This document shows, piece by piece, positions 37,305 through 37,499 of a stretch of 37,499 bases of DNA. The notes under the pieces were generated by a model. It made no database searches. It was not told the origin of the DNA and worked only from the letters and a program-made list of their open reading frames with translations. This DNA comes from a virus. Made by a program: the position numbers and the translations under genes. The stretch covers positions 1 through 37,499 of the IMG/VR virus record IMGVR_UViG_3300005527_000128, one strand, 5' to 3'. Positions within the stretch are counted from its first letter, which is position 1; each line of letters starts with the position of its first letter.

Positions 37305-37499
37305 TCTAAAGAAAGCTATAGAGGATAAAGTTCCTCTTGTATGGAATGATCCAGATCCTATATCTGGTAATGATTACACTATAACTTATATAGAACCATT
37401 GACAGAAGATATAGATGACTATAGTCCTATTCTTATACAGTATGGTGAAGGTTCTGAAGCACAAGTGTATTTACACGAAATATTAGTTAAAACTAAAAA
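37288..37499 (+). CDS. Hypothetical protein, 3' end cut by the window edge
   Basis: ATG at 37288 (or 37270) overlaps the HNH gene end and the frame stays open to the right edge, at least 70 residues starting MKNLNDLKKAIEDKVPLVWN. Acidic (EDIDDYSPILIQYGEGSE). Function is unknown. Confidence 0.65.
   Translation, partial: MKNLNDLKKAIEDKVPLVWNDPDPISGNDYTITYIEPLTEDIDDYSPILIQYGEGSEAQVYLHEILVKTK

Overview
The window looks like part of a double-stranded DNA phage genome that infects a Bacteroidota host. It is strongly AT-rich and tightly packed, mostly with small genes, in strand-switching blocks. Three things point to Bacteroidota: a textbook TTTG-N19-TAnnTTTG promoter at 11230-11260, start codons that follow A/T-rich leaders instead of Shine-Dalgarno sites, and a tmRNA whose 5' end has the TTGACAGC run I associate with that phylum. 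The mix of genes resembles crAss-like phages (Crassvirales): an IHF-like protein, a RecB-type nuclease, uracil-DNA glycosylase, a small SF2 helicase, a DnaB-like helicase, a Sak4-like ATPase, an SSB-like protein and a DnaG-type primase. That assignment is inference from gene content, without a database search.

Layout. (1) 1-4516, minus strand: compact operon with a nuclease, Cys-rich protein, IHF-like protein, winged helix protein, GNAT acetyltransferase and small unknowns; it runs off the left edge. (2) 4517-4720: divergent control region with an AT-rich part, a DnaA-box-like inverted pair and three GC-rich hairpins. (3) 4721-12230, plus strand: an RNA-rich accessory region in which tiny membrane proteins, lipoproteins and DNA-binding proteins alternate with structured non-coding RNA, ending in a tRNA-like RNA, a second cloverleaf-like RNA and a phage tmRNA. 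(4) 12231-22811, plus: a long run of small, mostly unknown genes ending in an SF2 helicase. (5) 22759-23136, minus: a lone gene, with a perfect palindrome between it and ung. (6) 23171-27178, plus: ung, a small gene, a MoxR-type AAA+ ATPase and its VWA partner. (7) 27264-31585, minus: a lysis/surface cassette with a TM/coiled-coil protein, collagen-like protein, holin-like protein, spanin-like protein, M15 endolysin, a secreted protein with a T9SS-like tail, a metzincin lipoprotein and three tiny genes. (8) 31696-37499, plus: replication module with a DnaA domain IV protein, DnaB-like helicase, Sak4-like ATPase, SSB-like protein, primase and an HNH nuclease; it runs off the right edge.

How it fits together. 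Blocks 6 and 8 give DNA replication and repair, block 7 gives host exit and cell-surface modification, and block 1 probably leads into virion or packaging genes beyond the left edge. Block 3 probably acts on the host early. Several intrinsic terminators lie directly in front of start codons on the same strand, which suggests that read-through or RNA processing sets gene dosage.

The strongest candidates for something new are the phage tmRNA with a long acidic tag reading frame, the roughly 600-nt structured RNA at 6480-7085 with its smaller satellites, and the exported metzincin lipoprotein beside a T9SS-like secreted protein.
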